From contig JALGQZ010000007.1 of assembly GCA_023105745.1 (NCBI GenBank), positions 53,301,569-53,365,568 on the forward strand: a stretch of 64,000 nucleotides of DNA. Direction: 5' to 3'. Position numbers and translations under genes: made by a program. Source of the DNA: Austropuccinia psidii. Lineage: Eukaryota > Basidiomycota > Pucciniomycetes > Pucciniales > Sphaerophragmiaceae. Positions 12,630-24,203 of this stretch are shown piece after piece. Under the pieces are notes generated by a model. That model ran no database searches and had not been told where the DNA came from. It worked only from the letters and a program-made list of their open reading frames with translations. The first letter of the stretch is position 1. Each line of letters begins with the position of its first letter.

Positions 12630-14330
12630 TTAAATCCTCCTAGAGCCCCTGAATCTCCTTAGATGAAGGTTTCTATGTGTTATGGCATCCTCTGCCAACC
12701 ATTTGTCTTTATCTGCTGTCTGGTTTTTAAATCTGACCAAATACTGTCTTTGGTCTTTACCATTCATTCTAATATTCCTAGCCTTGATGATCTTCCTCAC
12801 AGGTCCAGGGGAGTCTTCCACTTCCACTATGTCTGCGGGGGTGGTAGTCTTCTTACTGGAGGGGAATGTGTCCTCTCCTGTCTGGAATTATGGCTTGACC
12901 AGACTCACTGGGAATACTGGGTGTTTCCTGTAGAATTCCTCTGTGAGTCTAACCTCCACTGAATTCTTCCCTATCAATTTAATGATAGTGAAGGGCCCCA
13001 AAAATGAATCTATCATTTTCTTTGGTCCCTTGAGCTTATTGAAGTTGAGTGTAGACAATAACACTTGGTCCCCTTCTTTGAAGTCTGGTTCAATATTTGT
13101 CTTGTCATACCTCTTCTTGTTGAATTATTTAGCCTCAGCTATGCACTTAGAAGCTGTGTCAAAAGCTCTCTTCCACATATCATGGACATTGGCTGTGGGG
13201 TTGATAGTTAAAAGATTTTTCTTCAGGTGATCCACAGGCAATAACGGGTTTCACCCTTTTTCTACAAGTGAGGGTGATTTCCCTGTGATAAAGAGGTTAC
13301 TTGTGTTTTAAGCTAGCTGGACTTCTGGGAGAAGTGTAACCCAGTCATGGGTATACCCTTCATGGCCCTTATATTACAATCCATAAGCACAGAACATTCT
13401 GATGATGTCCTCCATTGTTTGGATCATCCTTTCAGCTAAGCCATATGTCTGTGGATGGTAAGCTGTAGAAAATTAAAGCTTTGTGTCCAGCATTTCATAG
13501 AGCTTGGTTCAAAATTCTGATGTGAATTTTGGGTCCCTTTCACTAATGATGATTTTTGGGACTCCACATGTGGCAAGGACATTATTCCAAAGTAACAAAG
13601 CTATATCCAGTGATGTGTCCTCCTTATGACATGGAAAGCACCTCACACTTTTTCTATACCTGTCAACTTTGACCAGGAAGGAATTGAACTTTTCTTTGCC
13701 TCCTGGGACAAGTCCTGTGACCCAGTCCATATTAATGGTTTCACATGGGTGTTTGGGTTCCTCTATGTGTTAAATTAACCCATATTTCTTCCCATTTTTT
13801 CTGTTTGCCTTTTGGAATCTTTCCAAAGTGCTAATATATTCACTCAACCCTTGCTCCCATTTGGGCCACCAAGCTGTGCCTGCTACCCTTTCCTTGTCCT
13901 GTCTTCACTCATGTGTCCCATATAGGGGCAGTCATGAAGTTCCTGCAGGATCAGGGATATGTGGTCCTTGTCCACCACTGTGAGGGCACTTGTGTGATTC
14001 TCTCTGGAATAGATCAGTCCATCCATAAGGAAAAACTTTTTATCCTTATATTCCCTCAACCAGGGCTCCTCTAACTGGGATTCCAGCTCTGGGCTCCTGT
14101 ATTTCTGTTGAAGGAGTGGTAACAATATGACACACTTTTTTTGTTTGGCATAAGTCTTCATTACTGCACTGAAGAGCTCATTGTGTAGTTCTGAGGAGCT
14201 TATCCCAAATATGGGAGTTTCTGTGCCTTCTGATTCAGTGTCTTCACTGTCTGGGGTACCATTTTCTGGTGCCCATTCAGAAAATCTGAAATTTTGCCTC
14301 CTGTCTATTTCCATGAAATGGATGGGAATT
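12630..14330 (-). pseudogene. Element B integrase with C-terminal chromodomain
   Basis: Minus-strand fragments in order: 14314-13883 holds the zinc-binding region (HDCPYMGHMSEDRTRKG); 13730-13509 holds the core with [16 protein letters not shown] and [13 protein letters not shown], preserving the first two catalytic Asp residues; the third (Glu) region near 13430 is frame-shifted. The 12827-12630 fragment contains QRQYLVRFKNQTADKDKW, a chromodomain-like end like that of element A, probably for targeting integration to chromatin. Stops lie between the fragments. The enzyme inserts retrotransposon DNA; this copy is broken. Confidence 0.8.
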
Positions 14331-14379
14331 TTGGCTGCTAATTCAGGGTCATAAGCTGGGTTGCTCTTTACATTATCCA

Positions 14380-15870
14380 GTGGCTATCTTCTGAGGCCAT
14401 CTTCAATGGTATGGCTTTTCCCTTCTTTGTATATGATGTTCATTTTACCTCTATAATATTGGATGGCTATTTGCCACCTCAACATGTGTCTATTAGTATT
14501 CTTCATGTTCCGGAAAGATTTTAGTGCTGTTAAGTCTGTATAGACTTCAAAGCCTGCACCCTCCAGATAATAATTGAGTCTCTCTAGGGCCCAGACTAGG
14601 CATATTCATTCAGTCTGGGTTGCTCCATACCTAGCTTCTGAATCTGTCAGTTGCCTGGAGATGTAGCATATTACCCCTCCCCTTGGTTCACCATCCACAA
14701 TTTTCCTTTGGTGTAGGGCTGCTCCTAGTCCTCAACTACAAGCTGAATCTATGTACAACTTGAATGGTAATTCAAAGTCAGGGAGTATCAGGACAGTTGC
14801 ATTGGTGAGTTGATGTCTGATCCTCTCATGTGCATCCCTCCTTTCTTTGGTAAGTTCAAAAGCTACATTTTTTGAGCATAACTTGCATGCATTACTAGTT
14901 ATGTGGGAAAAATCTTTGATTTGGCTTCTGCAGTAGCTAGCAAATCCAAGGAAATATTTCATCTCCTTGATGTTGTTTGGTACTGTCTTTTTCAGTACTT
15001 CTTCTACTTTATTCTGGTCCATGGCCAGACTAAGGTCTGAGAAATTATGTCCTAATGCCAGTAATTTTTTTTGGCCAAAATTGCACTTTTTAAGTGAAAT
15101 TTTCAGATTGATGGGTGTGCATTTACTTAGTCCTCTGTCTATGCACTTCAAATGGTCTTCCCATGTCTCTGAGTATATAATGATGTCATCAATATACACT
15201 ACCAACCATACTTCTGGTATTTCTTCTTGAAAGATTGTGTACATCATTTTCTGGAAGTGGGCTGGTTCATTTTTTATGTCAAATGGCATGCTTGTGTACT
15301 CATATATACCCATATGGCATATAACTATAAGTAACTTCATGGAGTTTGTTATAAATCCATTCTGGTGGAAACCTTTCATACAATCCATCTTGGCTATATA
15401 TTTGGCTTTTGCCAGTTTATCTTGCGCATAATGTATCCTTGGTATAGGGTATGTATCAGCTTTTTGTGTAGTTTTAGGGCTCTAAAATACCCACACAGCC
15501 TATATTTGCCCTCATTCCAATTGATAAGGACAGGAGTGGTGATTTCCACTATTTCATTTTGTCCTATCTTCTTGATGACATCCATGTCTAGTAGTTCATT
15601 GATGTGTTTCTCTATTTCTTTCCTGGTTTCAAGGCTTTCTGGATATGGAGGTCTTCTCAGCATGGATGGATAAGGTCTTTCCACATCTAGATATAATTCT
15701 ATATCATGGCCTCTGATTTTTCCCAAGGGTTCTTCACCAATGGCAAATGCTGGTCTATTTTTTCTTAGCTTTTTGAGTAAACTGAGTTTCTGTTTACTGG
15801 TGAGGCTGGTACTAAATTGGCCCTCTCTGCATTCATTCAGTAATTCTAGAGGGTCATGGGTGGAAATCTG
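14380..15870 (-). pseudogene. Element B reverse transcriptase and RNase H remnant
   Basis: RT begins at 15726-15394 (RPYPSMLRRPPYPESLETR) and continues in another register at 15388-14732 (MDCMKGFHQNG, IKNEPAHFQKMMYTIF, LVVYIDDIIIYSETWED). The YIDD catalytic box is intact at 15185-15196. The thumb and connection follow, with FLGFASYCRSQIKDF, then LPFKLYIDSACS at the RNase H start. A stop ends the open frame at 14732, and the rest of RNase H is degraded to about 14380. RT copies element RNA to cDNA. The intact active site with broken flanks suggests moderate age. Confidence 0.85.
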
Positions 15871-16480
15871 TTATATGTCAAGGGAAAATTTCTTTTCCTT
15901 GTTTGTACCTGTGGCAATTTTCCTGTTATTAATGTTGCAAATATCACTTCCATATATCCTGTGGTAATCTTTTCCCAGTAAGAATCCTTGTATATGGGCA
16001 TCATCAAGCACAACAAACTCTGGTTTGAGTATGATATTACCTTTCCTATGGGGTATAATTATCTCTTTGATAAAGGTCCCAATAGATTTCATCTTCCCTG
16101 ATGCACTTTTAAAGTTTTTTGCCTTTGTTGGCAAGAGCTGCTTTCCACAATTTCAGAAGTGGTTGTTCAGATGATCTTTGGCCACTATTGAGCAGTGTGC
16201 ATCACTGTCAAGGATCAATGGATGTTAAGCATTGTCAATACAAACCTTAATCTTTGTGGCTGTCCCATGTATATATTCCATTCCTTTGGTTGGTGTAACT
16301 AGGAATGTTTTTGAATCTTGTGTGTGTTTACACAAGTTTTTATTTGCAGGATCTTGTGGCATGCCTTCATCTAACTGTATGTCCTGAATTTCCATTTGTG
16401 TTTCCTCCTGGTACTCCACTAAAAGGTCTTCTCTTGGATCTTTATCATCAACAGACTTTTCTCTGATAGCATGAACCATA
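15871..16480 (-). pseudogene. Element B aspartic protease remnant
   Basis: Around 16225-16145 the minus strand reads LDSDAHCSIVAKDHL, aligning with [15 protein letters not shown] of element A. The catalytic D-(T/S)-G triad reads DSD, so the glycine is lost. The downstream flap region is at 16134-15871 (KNFKSASGKMKSIG and LLGKDYHRIYGSDI). The upstream linker is 16479-16225. The protease would process Gag-Pol; this copy is inactive by sequence. Confidence 0.7.
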
Positions 16481-16499
16481 GAGTCTTATTTGGGATCCT

Positions 16500-18180
16500 C
16501 TGTTGGGGATTCCTCCTCTGGGAATTTCTCAATGGTGTAGACTTTTTTCTTTTCCTTTGGACAGTTATTGGCATAGTAGTTGTTTTAGAAACACTTGTGA
16601 CAAGTATGTTTCTCCTTGGTCACTTATGCAATTTTTTCTTTGGGTTTGTACTTGAAGTCCATCCTGAGAGGTTGTCTCTCTTTGAAACTACTGCTTCTAA
16701 ATTGGGAGTATTTCCCTATATTTGTTCTTTCCCTTAAGTCTTGTAAGGTAATTGCAATGTCATCTAGATTGCAACTTTGGTTGCATTTGTATTTTACTGC
16801 ATGATCCAGCTCCCCTGTCATTTGTGTCAGGAGTTTGGGATTTCTCATCTGAATATTCATTTGAGGATCAATAGATTTAAGTCTTTTATACTGTCTAAGA
16901 CACCACTCATATGGATCTTTGTCCACAGATCACTTGTTATTTTCAATTGACATGGTCGTTTGCCATATCTAAGTACCATTGCTGTACTTTTGAGATATTT
17001 GACTCTTCCACCATGGCCAGCTTCTTCTGCCATGTATTTCTTTCATTTATGTGTACCAAATACTAGCATTACCTTTGAATTCTGTATTTAATCTATCTGT
17101 AATCCAGTAATCTGGAATGCTTGGTACATCTATGAAGAGTCCATCAACATAATCAATGAGTTCCATGTAATGATATTCTCCTGTTGCAGAGAATTTGGGA
17201 AAGCTTGAGGCCTCTGGAAGCTGTTTTAAGGCCTCCTTCTCAGAATGAGACATATTATCTCCATCTTGGGTATCTGGTTTAATGACTTCTTGGTGGTAGA
17301 GACCATCCAAAAGATGGACTTGTGGTTGGGGCTTCATATTTTGGTAGACATTAAACAATTTGTTTATGTCCTGATCCAGACAATGTCTGTCCCTTTTTTG
17401 GTGGTTCTGTTCTTCAAAGACTTGATTCAGTCTTTTATTGGTTTCCTCAGAAGCTTTCCTCAATTCAGAATGGCCTTCTTGAAGAGTTTCAAAAGTTTGG
17501 TCCATGGAGGCTGTTAATGCTTTCATCCTCTCATGGATCCATTGGAGTTCTGCACACTGGTTTTGAGTTTTCTCTGCAAATTTGGTCATTTGTAACCACA
17601 GTGAATCACTGTTTAAGTTACTCTCAGGTGTAACAACACTTTGTTCATTCCAAGTGGGGGTAATATTCCTATTATTGGGCCTACTTATTCTGGAAGTATT
17701 TACAACTATTTCTGGCTCTTGTGTACTTCTATCACCAATTAAAACAGTTTCTGGATCATTGAGTCTGTCTCTTTCTGCCTTTTGCTGAAAGATGTCTTGT
17801 TTTTGCCCTTTTATTCTTGTCTTCTCCTGGAAACTGCCTGTTATTGTGAAGAATGGTGACTCTTGGCCACTGATCTGCTGGTGCCTGAATGGTTTGAAGC
17901 CACTGGAGAATTGATTTGGTATACTCCTTGTGGGTCTGAAGGAATCAAAGTAGGCCCTGTCTGGGTCAGCTGTTCTTTTATACCTTGGATAGTGGCTTGA
18001 TTCTCCCTTATCGTGGTTGCCCTCTCCTCCAGTAGTCTGAACTTCCTGGTGGGATTCCAATCTTTGGTGATTACCATAAGGTCTTTGAAGTCTATCTCTT
18101 TGAGACATATCCTCTGGAAACTTGCTCCAAGTTCTTCCCAGTGAGATGCTAGGTTGAACCTCTTGTTGTCCATGCTCCAT
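16500..18180 (-). pseudogene. Element B Gag
   Basis: The largest open segment is 18180-17047 (377 codons): a Gln/Arg-rich basic N-terminal part, a likely coiled coil (LRKASEETNKRLNQVFEEQN), then the start of the capsid domain (FPKFSATGEYHYMELIDYV), matching FSGEGEYNHIEFIRTID in element A. After a break, capsid resumes at 16926-16624 (MTGELDHAVKYKCNQ). A worn zinc knuckle at about 16620-16560 reads CHKCF, stop, ..YANNCP, with Tyr in place of the His. Gag would form the particle shell. Confidence 0.75.
17690..18173 (-). pseudogene. Second reading frame overlapping element B gag
   Basis: In a different minus-strand frame from the 377-codon gag segment, 18173-17841 is open for 110 codons (MDNKRFNLASHWEELGASFQ, then FKDLMVITKDWNPTRKFRLL). 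After a stop it stays protein-like to about 17690 (KGKNKTSFSKRQKETDSMIQ), ending VHKSQK before a stop. I recall near-identical predicted proteins from A. psidii, but this is memory only. It overlaps gag over about 480 bp, as in element A. Function is unknown. Confidence 0.5.
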
Positions 18181-18617
18181 TGAAATTAATCTATGAGTAG
18201 TTGGTGGAGCTGAAGAACTTGATCCATATCCTTCTAGTCCTCTCGTTTGAGGTTCCTGTTAAATTGGAGTGTTAATGGCAGGGATGATATTATCTCCCTC
18301 ATTGTTTTTCCATCCACCACTGTGTCCAAGGTGTCCTTTTCCAGGCCTTCTGGTTCTAGAAAAGCCTTCTGCTCCAAGTTCTTCCCAGTGAGAAGCTAGG
18401 TTGAACCTCTTGTTGTCCATGCTCCATTGAAATTAATCTATGAGTAGTTGGTGGAGCTGAAGAACTTGATCCATATCCTTCTAGTCCTCTGGTTTGAGTT
18501 TTCTGTTGAATTGGAAGGTGAATGGCAGAGTGGGTATGATTTCCCTCAGTGTCTTGCCATCCACCATTGTGTCCAAGGTTTCCTCTTCCAGGTATTCTGG
18601 TTCTGGACAAGCCTTCC
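18124..18617 (-). repeat. 247-bp tandem duplication in element B gag leader
   Basis: Two direct copies start with gctccaagttcttcccagtg at 18124 and 18371 and end ..ttctggttct.ga.aagccttc. Within the copies long stretches are identical (for example ttgaacctcttgttgtccatg) and others differ. The period of 247 is not a multiple of three, so the duplication shifts the reading frame. Confidence 0.85.
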
Positions 18618-19060
18618 CTGTCCTCTGGCTATCTTCATGGGATTCCAAGGTTCCTGAGGTGTACAGGTGACATATCAGTGTTTGCAAGCAGTCAAAATCT
18701 CAATGTTATTAGGGTGTTTAGCTTTGACTGTGCCTTGTAAGAATTTATTTTCTACTGCCTTTGGCAATTTGCCTTTATAGGTTACAGCTGGATTAATTAT
18801 GGTAAACTTCCCTGTACAAGTTATCAAAGTTAGTTTACCTTGTATTCATTCAGTGTTTTGTGGTGTTCTACTCCTCTGGGCAGAAATTGGTGTCCACTTC
18901 TTTCCTGTGATGATGCCTTCACTGTGCCTCTTTCCTTTTCCCTTTCTACTTTCTGGTTCTGCAGATATCACAGGTGTACTACCTTGTGACTGGGTTTCAA
19001 GTGGTATGAAGTTTTCTTCCAGTGAATCAAAGAGGAAAAAGGGGGCTAATTTTAGTTAAC
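18481..19060 (-). pseudogene. N-terminal leader-coding part of element B gag region
   Basis: Protein-like minus-strand sequence upstream of the tandem duplication: about 19000-18760 reads in pieces (KRHSEGIITGKKWTPISAQR, then TYKGKLPKAVENKFLQGTVK), and 18687-18481 is open (ACPEPEYLEEETLDTMVDGK, then LPFTFQFNRKLKPED). It probably formed the start of the overlapping-frame protein before the duplication and stops. The motifs match, from memory, A. psidii predicted proteins. Confidence 0.5.
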
Positions 19061-19545
19061 ATTTTTTAAAATGCTGTTTGCACGACTAAGAATGGCCCCT
19101 GGGAAATATATTCCTATTTATACCCTTGTATTATGATGGTGTAACTGAAAGTATTAATTACATGTCAAAAATCAATCTTTGTGGTTTTCTGGTATATGGT
19201 TTTTATACCAGTATCTCACAGATTTACTTTTGATTAACAAGTGTAATCTCAGAAGTGGTTATGAAATGGGAAATCAAAATTATCAGTATGCCCAACCACC
19301 CCTCTAATAATGTTATTTACAGCAAGAGAGGTGTTCTTTTTAAATCAAAAGGAACTGTATTTATGGCTTTTAATTTTTTTAATATGCAAAGATGCCAAAA
19401 ACAAATTTTATTGTGCAAAAAGAAATAATAAGAAAGCACCGTGGTATATTATTATATACCACTCAAAAAAAATAATAAGATATGTATTATATTATTTTTT
19501 TTAAAAATTCCAAAAAAGTCAAAAAACAGGGCCAGGCCCTGAAAA
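19061..19545 (-). other. Element B 5' leader with palindromic primer-binding-like block
   Basis: This AT-rich untranslated leader lies between gag and the 5' LTR. The LTR-proximal 19527-19541 is cagggccaggccctg, two 7-bp arms around one base. It sits at the primer-binding-site position and resembles the GGGGGCCTGGC block next to LTRs A, C and D. No tRNA assignment is made. Confidence 0.5.
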
Positions 19546-20961
19546 TGTCAGGCTGAGTCTATGATAAAGTGATAATAATTGTATATACAACTTTCAGTAT
19601 GACTGTGACACAGATGAAATGATAATAAAAGAGTTTTGATTTATAATTAAGGGCTTTCCTAAAATGATTTAGTGGTGGTGAGGGCTGTTGAAAGCTCTGG
19701 ATGCAGCTTTACCAATTGGATTATTATAATAAAGTCTAGAATAATGAAGAATATAATTATGCCTGATTACTTCCAAGAGTATAACTGGTGTTGAAAGTTA
19801 CACTATGTAGGAGTTCAAGATGAGGATGAGGAAACCTTTTCTGGTGGAGAAAAGGCCTCCTTTTTTTCTCCTAAAACAATGTTATGACCCTCTAGCCCAT
19901 CTACCTAGAGGAAGTGAAGAGTTTTTCACTTCTTAGTACTGACTTTTGGTTTCAAAAAAGCCTGTATACACTTCATTGGGATCATATGTGGTTTTGAAAC
20001 CACATCTGGGGAGCTTTCACCATTACAGGGTGAGAATTTTCATCTGGGGACCACACAGCCCTCTTCTGACATGTATGATGCGTAGAATGCTGTACATAAC
20101 CTGTATGGGACCCCAGTATTAAATGAACTATGGTGTATTGAAGTATAAACATGCTTCTTTGTCTGTTTCACACCTCATAATTATAGTTGTGGGATATTAT
20201 CCCAGAGAAAAGGTGTATTGGCCCAATTGTGGGAATTCCACCTTGAAACTGCTTTCAATTTGTCTTTTTTTGCAATATTGAGCTCAAGGTTGGTTCATTG
20301 TGTAGCCCTAGATTGGATCTACACAATGGTACCTCATTTGGTATGCCTAACATTAAATATGGCAAATTTATGCCAGGTACAAGTTTTGTTATTCAGACAT
20401 ATGATTTTCTCAATATCTGTATGGAGCTTGTTTGCTGCTTAACTTTTGCTCTAGATAAGATATAAAGAGATTAAAGGCAACATCAGATATTCCTAATTGT
20501 GCTCTTTTCAAAAAGACCCCACATTAAGTATCTCACACTAAAATTGTAGAAGTTAGATGAGAGTTGAATATTTTGTTCACCCTTATTTGACCTTATTTTG
20601 GCCATAACTTCTGTAATTTTTTGTGTTTTCCCAATTTGGCTAGTACCATTGGATTTCCCTGACATGGAGCTTAAATTTAAATACCCATTTTCTGGGCTTA
20701 AGCCTCTTCCTCTGAATTTCAGATGAGAGGTGAAAATTAAGGTTTATGCTCAGCAACAACTTTGAACAGGAATAACTTTTTTATTCTTTTTTTATGATGA
20801 TGGGACTTTGATATTTGTAAGAATTTCAGTTTCCTCCTTTTTTTGGTACCTTTTGAGCTGATTTTTCTCAGTTCCATTTTTCGGTGGTATCTTGGCTTTA
20901 CCATTGGTTTATGGTATTTTGCCGTCATGCTTGTGCTCTGGTTTTGAGTCACAGGCTGACA
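19546..20961 (-). repeat. LTR-B, 5' LTR of element B
   Basis: It runs TGTCAGGC to GGCTGACA in plus orientation, 1416 bp, and aligns throughout with 11194-12590 despite many substitutions and small indels. That divergence means the element is much older than element A. Confidence 0.85.
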
Positions 20962-21485
20962 TACCCTCCCTCCAAAAAAGGCTCATCATTGATCGGACTT
21001 TTCAGTCCTCCTAGAAACCCTGAATATCCTTAGATGAAAGTTTCCAACTTAGGTTTCTAAAACTAAAACTAAAGAAGCTAGATGAGAGGTGAATATTTTG
21101 TTCACTGTTGTTTGACTTTATTTTGGCCATAACTTCTTTAATTTTGGTCTTAGCTCAATTTGTCTAGTACCATTGAATAGCCCTGATGTAGAGCTTCAAT
21201 TTAAATGCCCATTGACTGGAGTTAAGCTTCTTCCTCTTGATTTCAGAGGAGAGGTGAAAATTAAGGTTTATTCTCAGCAATAACTTTGAGCAGGAATAAC
21301 TTTGGTATTCTTTGTCCTATGATTATGGAGCTTGTATAGTTGGAAAAAGATGAGTTTCCTCTTTCTTTTAATACCTTTTGAGCTTATTTTTCTCAGCTCC
21401 ATTTTTTGGTGGTATTCCGGCTTTAGCATTGGTTTATGGTATTTGGCTGTCATGCTTGTTCTCTGGTTTGAATAACAGGCAGACA
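20962..21485 (-). repeat. Internal 3'-end fragment plus partial third LTR-B
   Basis: 20962-21040 repeats the polypurine tract and chromodomain-end sequence seen at 12591-12670 (taccctccctcc, ggctcatcattgatc). It is followed without a full internal region by the last about 445 bp of an LTR-B, ending ggcagaca at 21485. This is a remnant of a tandem LTR-internal-LTR-internal-LTR array whose second unit was nearly deleted. Confidence 0.7.
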
Positions 21486-21830
21486 ATGTAGCAATGGATT
21501 TCTCAAATTCCCATCCTTTTCCCACGACATTGAGAAAAACAAACATTTTTACAATCCTTCTATGTGTTATTGATTTTGGGCTTGAATTATTTTCCATATT
21601 CCAACCTCATTGAATTAATTTGAGCTTATTCACTCTATGGAGCTACAATAGGTGAAGTTTTGTAGAATGCAAATCTGGCCTTAAATTCATGGATTTACTT
21701 ACTCACAAAAAGGTTATTCATCATTTCTAAAATGAAAAGTCATGAATTTTGGGTATATGCATATTTCAGCATTTATTTCAATGATAATTGTGGCCTATAT
21801 GGGTTTGTAAAATGTACCTCAAGGCTCACA

Positions 21831-21917
21831 CTGAACTATGAATGAATGCTATTAAGCACAAACTAAAGTCTATGTATATTCTGGAATTATGGACAGATGT
21901 CCTAATAAAATCATATC
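21831..21917 (+). pseudogene. copia RT N-terminal fragment between insertions
   Basis: This short host strip reads in frame MNAIKHKLKSMYILELWTDV, matching the copia RT start pattern AI..EL.SM..L.VW. It is the only copia sequence between the second LTR-A and element C, and RT continues at 26344 (KLVGRTWVLKKKRNK). Confidence 0.75.
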
Positions 21918-21963
21918 TGAAAGTTTTCAATATGAAACATTGATAAAAATAACATACTTTTCC

Positions 21964-23371
21964 TGTCAGCCTGTGACTCAAAGCCAGAGCACAAGCATGA
22001 CAGCCATAATACCATAAACTAATGGTAGAACAAAAATACCACCAAAATATTTATATGAGCCAAACCAGCTCAAAAGGTATCAAACAAAAGAGGAAACTCA
22101 CCTCTTTCCAAGTATAAAAGCTCCATAATCATAGGCCAAAGAATAACAAAGTGATTCAAGCTCAAAGCAGTAGCTGAGCATAAACCTGAATTTTCACCTC
22201 TCATATAAAATTCAGAGAAAAAGGCTGAGCCCAATAAAATGTTTGCTCAAATAAAATCTCTCAATTAGGGTTCTCCAATGGTCCTAGCCAAATTGAGCTA
22301 GCACCAAACCTATGGAAGTTATGGCCAAAATAAAGTCAAACAAAGGTGAATGAAATATTGACCTCCAATCTAGCTTCTTTAGTTTTAGTTTGAGACACCT
22401 AAAGTGCGGTCTTTTTGGAAAGAGCTCAATCAGGGCTATCTAGTGGTGCAATCAATTTCCCCATAGCCCAGCTAGAAGAAACGTTATGGCGCAAACTAGT
22501 TCCATATAGGTTTGGAGAAAAATACATATCTGGATAATTAAAATTGACAATGGTATAGCTTTGCCATATTTAATGATACCCATATCAAATGGACTACCAT
22601 TGTGTAGATCTCATCCAGGGATACTCAATGAACAAACTTTGAGCTCAATATCCCAAAAACTGGCAAAGGTATGGCAGTTTTAAGGTTAAACTTCCATGGT
22701 TTGTGCAATACACCTTTACTGTGGCATACTTTCCCATATCTTTTATTTTGAGGTGTCAAATAGATGAAGAAGCTTGTTCATGCCTCAAATACTCATAGTG
22801 AATTTAATACTTTGGTACCATACAGGTTCTGTATAGATTTCTATGCATTAGAAGAGGGCTGTGTGGTTCCCAGATGAAGGTTTTCACCCTTTATTTGTGA
22901 AAACTGCCCAGATGTGGCTTTGAAACCATATCTGAGCCCAATAAATAGTATGAAGGCTGTGATAAAACCACAATCCAGTCCTTGGAAGTGAAAATTCTTT
23001 ACTTCCTCTAAGTGAAATGGTCTAGAGGACCTTTTCACCCAGTTTTAGGATAAAGAGGGATTTTTCCCTGGCCAAAAGAGAAATCCCAATCTTTCTCTTG
23101 AATTCCTATGAAGTACAACTTTCAAAAACAGCTATTCCTTTGGAAAATAATCAGGTATACTCATAGTTCAAAGTATTTTAGTCTTGATTATAATAACCCA
23201 ATTGGTAACACTGCACCCAGGGTTTTCATCAGCACTCATCACCACTACTTTCTATAGTGATACACTTAAATATTACTTTTTATAACCTTTTTATTATAAT
23301 ACACAGGGTAAAAGTTGTAGTTTAAGCTGCAAATAGTCATATCACAACTTCTTCATAGACTCATCCTGACA
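21964..23371 (+). repeat. Solo LTR-B inside element C
   Basis: It starts TGTCAGCCTGTGAC and ends CATCCTGACA, 1408 bp, the reverse orientation of the LTR-Bs at 11194 and 19546. Flanks are tttcc at 21959-21963 and tttcc at 23372-23376, a perfect 5-bp TSD. The interrupted LTR-C sequence resumes in register. Confidence 0.9.
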
Positions 23372-23626
23372 TTTCCTGTCCTCAAAATTTGTATAATGTA
23401 CAATTCTATTAAGAATACTAAAATTTAATATTTTGAGAGAAAACACACCAAAATTATTGTTTTTAACTTTTATAAGTATAAAACAATAATACTATAAAGT
23501 TCTATTGTGTTACCAATGATAATAAATTCATCCAAGTATACTCTACAAGCAATATTTAAGGCTACAAAAGGAATTTCTTAAAGAGAAATGTAAATTGAAA
23601 TTAATTGAGCAAAGAACTGCAGGCAA

Positions 23627-24203
23627 TTAATATAATAACAAATTCTTTAATAATATTATCAAAGTTTTTTTTGCTGGTCCCTTGCCTTTGCCCTTTCTTT
23701 GGGCTTGTGGCTTCTTTCCCACATTGAGATTGCTGCTGCTAGCTATTGGGGCTTTTTTTGGCACTTGTTTGGGTGGTGATGGGTTGTTTTTCCTCCATTC
23801 TTCTGTTATAAGCATCATTTTTTGCTTTTCCATAAATAGATGCTATCCCTTGAGTAACTTGCAAGTGTTGGGATTTCCCAGAAACTTTCTCACAGTCAGG
23901 TAGAAATTCATACAGTTTTTCCACATATCTGCAAAGATCTGGTACTCTTTGTTATGCAAGGCATTGTTTTAAACCTTCTGGTTTACTTTTTATATGTCCA
24001 CAGCGTCTTCTTGTGGTTTTGTCTGCTTGGTTTGAAGTTAAAAAAGTGTTATCAAATTCAGAATGGCATAATCTGTCAGTTTGGGCTTCATTTACTGACC
24101 CTTGTCCTTCTGTAACTGATTGGCTTCTGCCATAATCATGTCTAAAAAACGTTTGGGAGCTGCTTGAGGGGTTATAGCTTGCTCCTGATCTGGTTGAAGG
24201 CAT
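23627..24203 (-). pseudogene. Element C Gag N-terminus with overlapping second frame
   Basis: The ATG at 24203 opens MPSTRSGASYNPSSSSQ, reading YGRSQSVTEGQGSVNEAQTD up to a TAA at about 23952. The same frame continues VEKLYEFLPDCEKVSG and TQTSAKKSPNS. From 23833 another frame is open (EEWRKNNPSPPKQVPKKAP, then KGKGKGPAKK) to 23627. This second frame resembles the overlapping frame of element A (APVASTSSKP and GKGKGKA). Coding ends at the deletion junction near 23640, so capsid and pol are missing. The motif set matches, from memory, an abundant A. psidii gypsy family. Confidence 0.7.

Larger units (their letters stand above)
11194..21485 (-). mobile_element. Composite Ty3/gypsy element B nested in an LTR-A
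   Basis: Layout in plus coordinates: LTR (11194-12590), internal gag-pol on the minus strand (12591-19545), LTR (19546-20961), about 80 bp of internal 3' end, then the terminal part of a third LTR ending 21485. The flanks are attta (11189-11193) and atgta (21486-21490). The uninterrupted sister LTR at 7740-9620 reads gtatatgta at this point, so the TSD was atgta with one later change on the left. The pol order (protease, RT, RNase H, integrase, chromodomain) is gypsy/chromovirus. Many stops are present. Confidence 0.85.
9656..21830 (-). repeat. Second LTR-A in copia, split by composite element B
   Basis: The left part 9656-11193 starts TGTAAGATGGG and matches the neighbouring LTR-A copy; the right part 21486-21830 ends CAAGGCTCACA. 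Together, minus the nested insert, they give about 1.88 kb, the same as the first solo copy. Flanks are ctgaa at 9651-9655 and ctgaa at 21831-21835, a perfect TSD across 12 kb. Only 30 bp of copia (9626-9655) separates it from the TSD of the first LTR-A. Confidence 0.9.
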
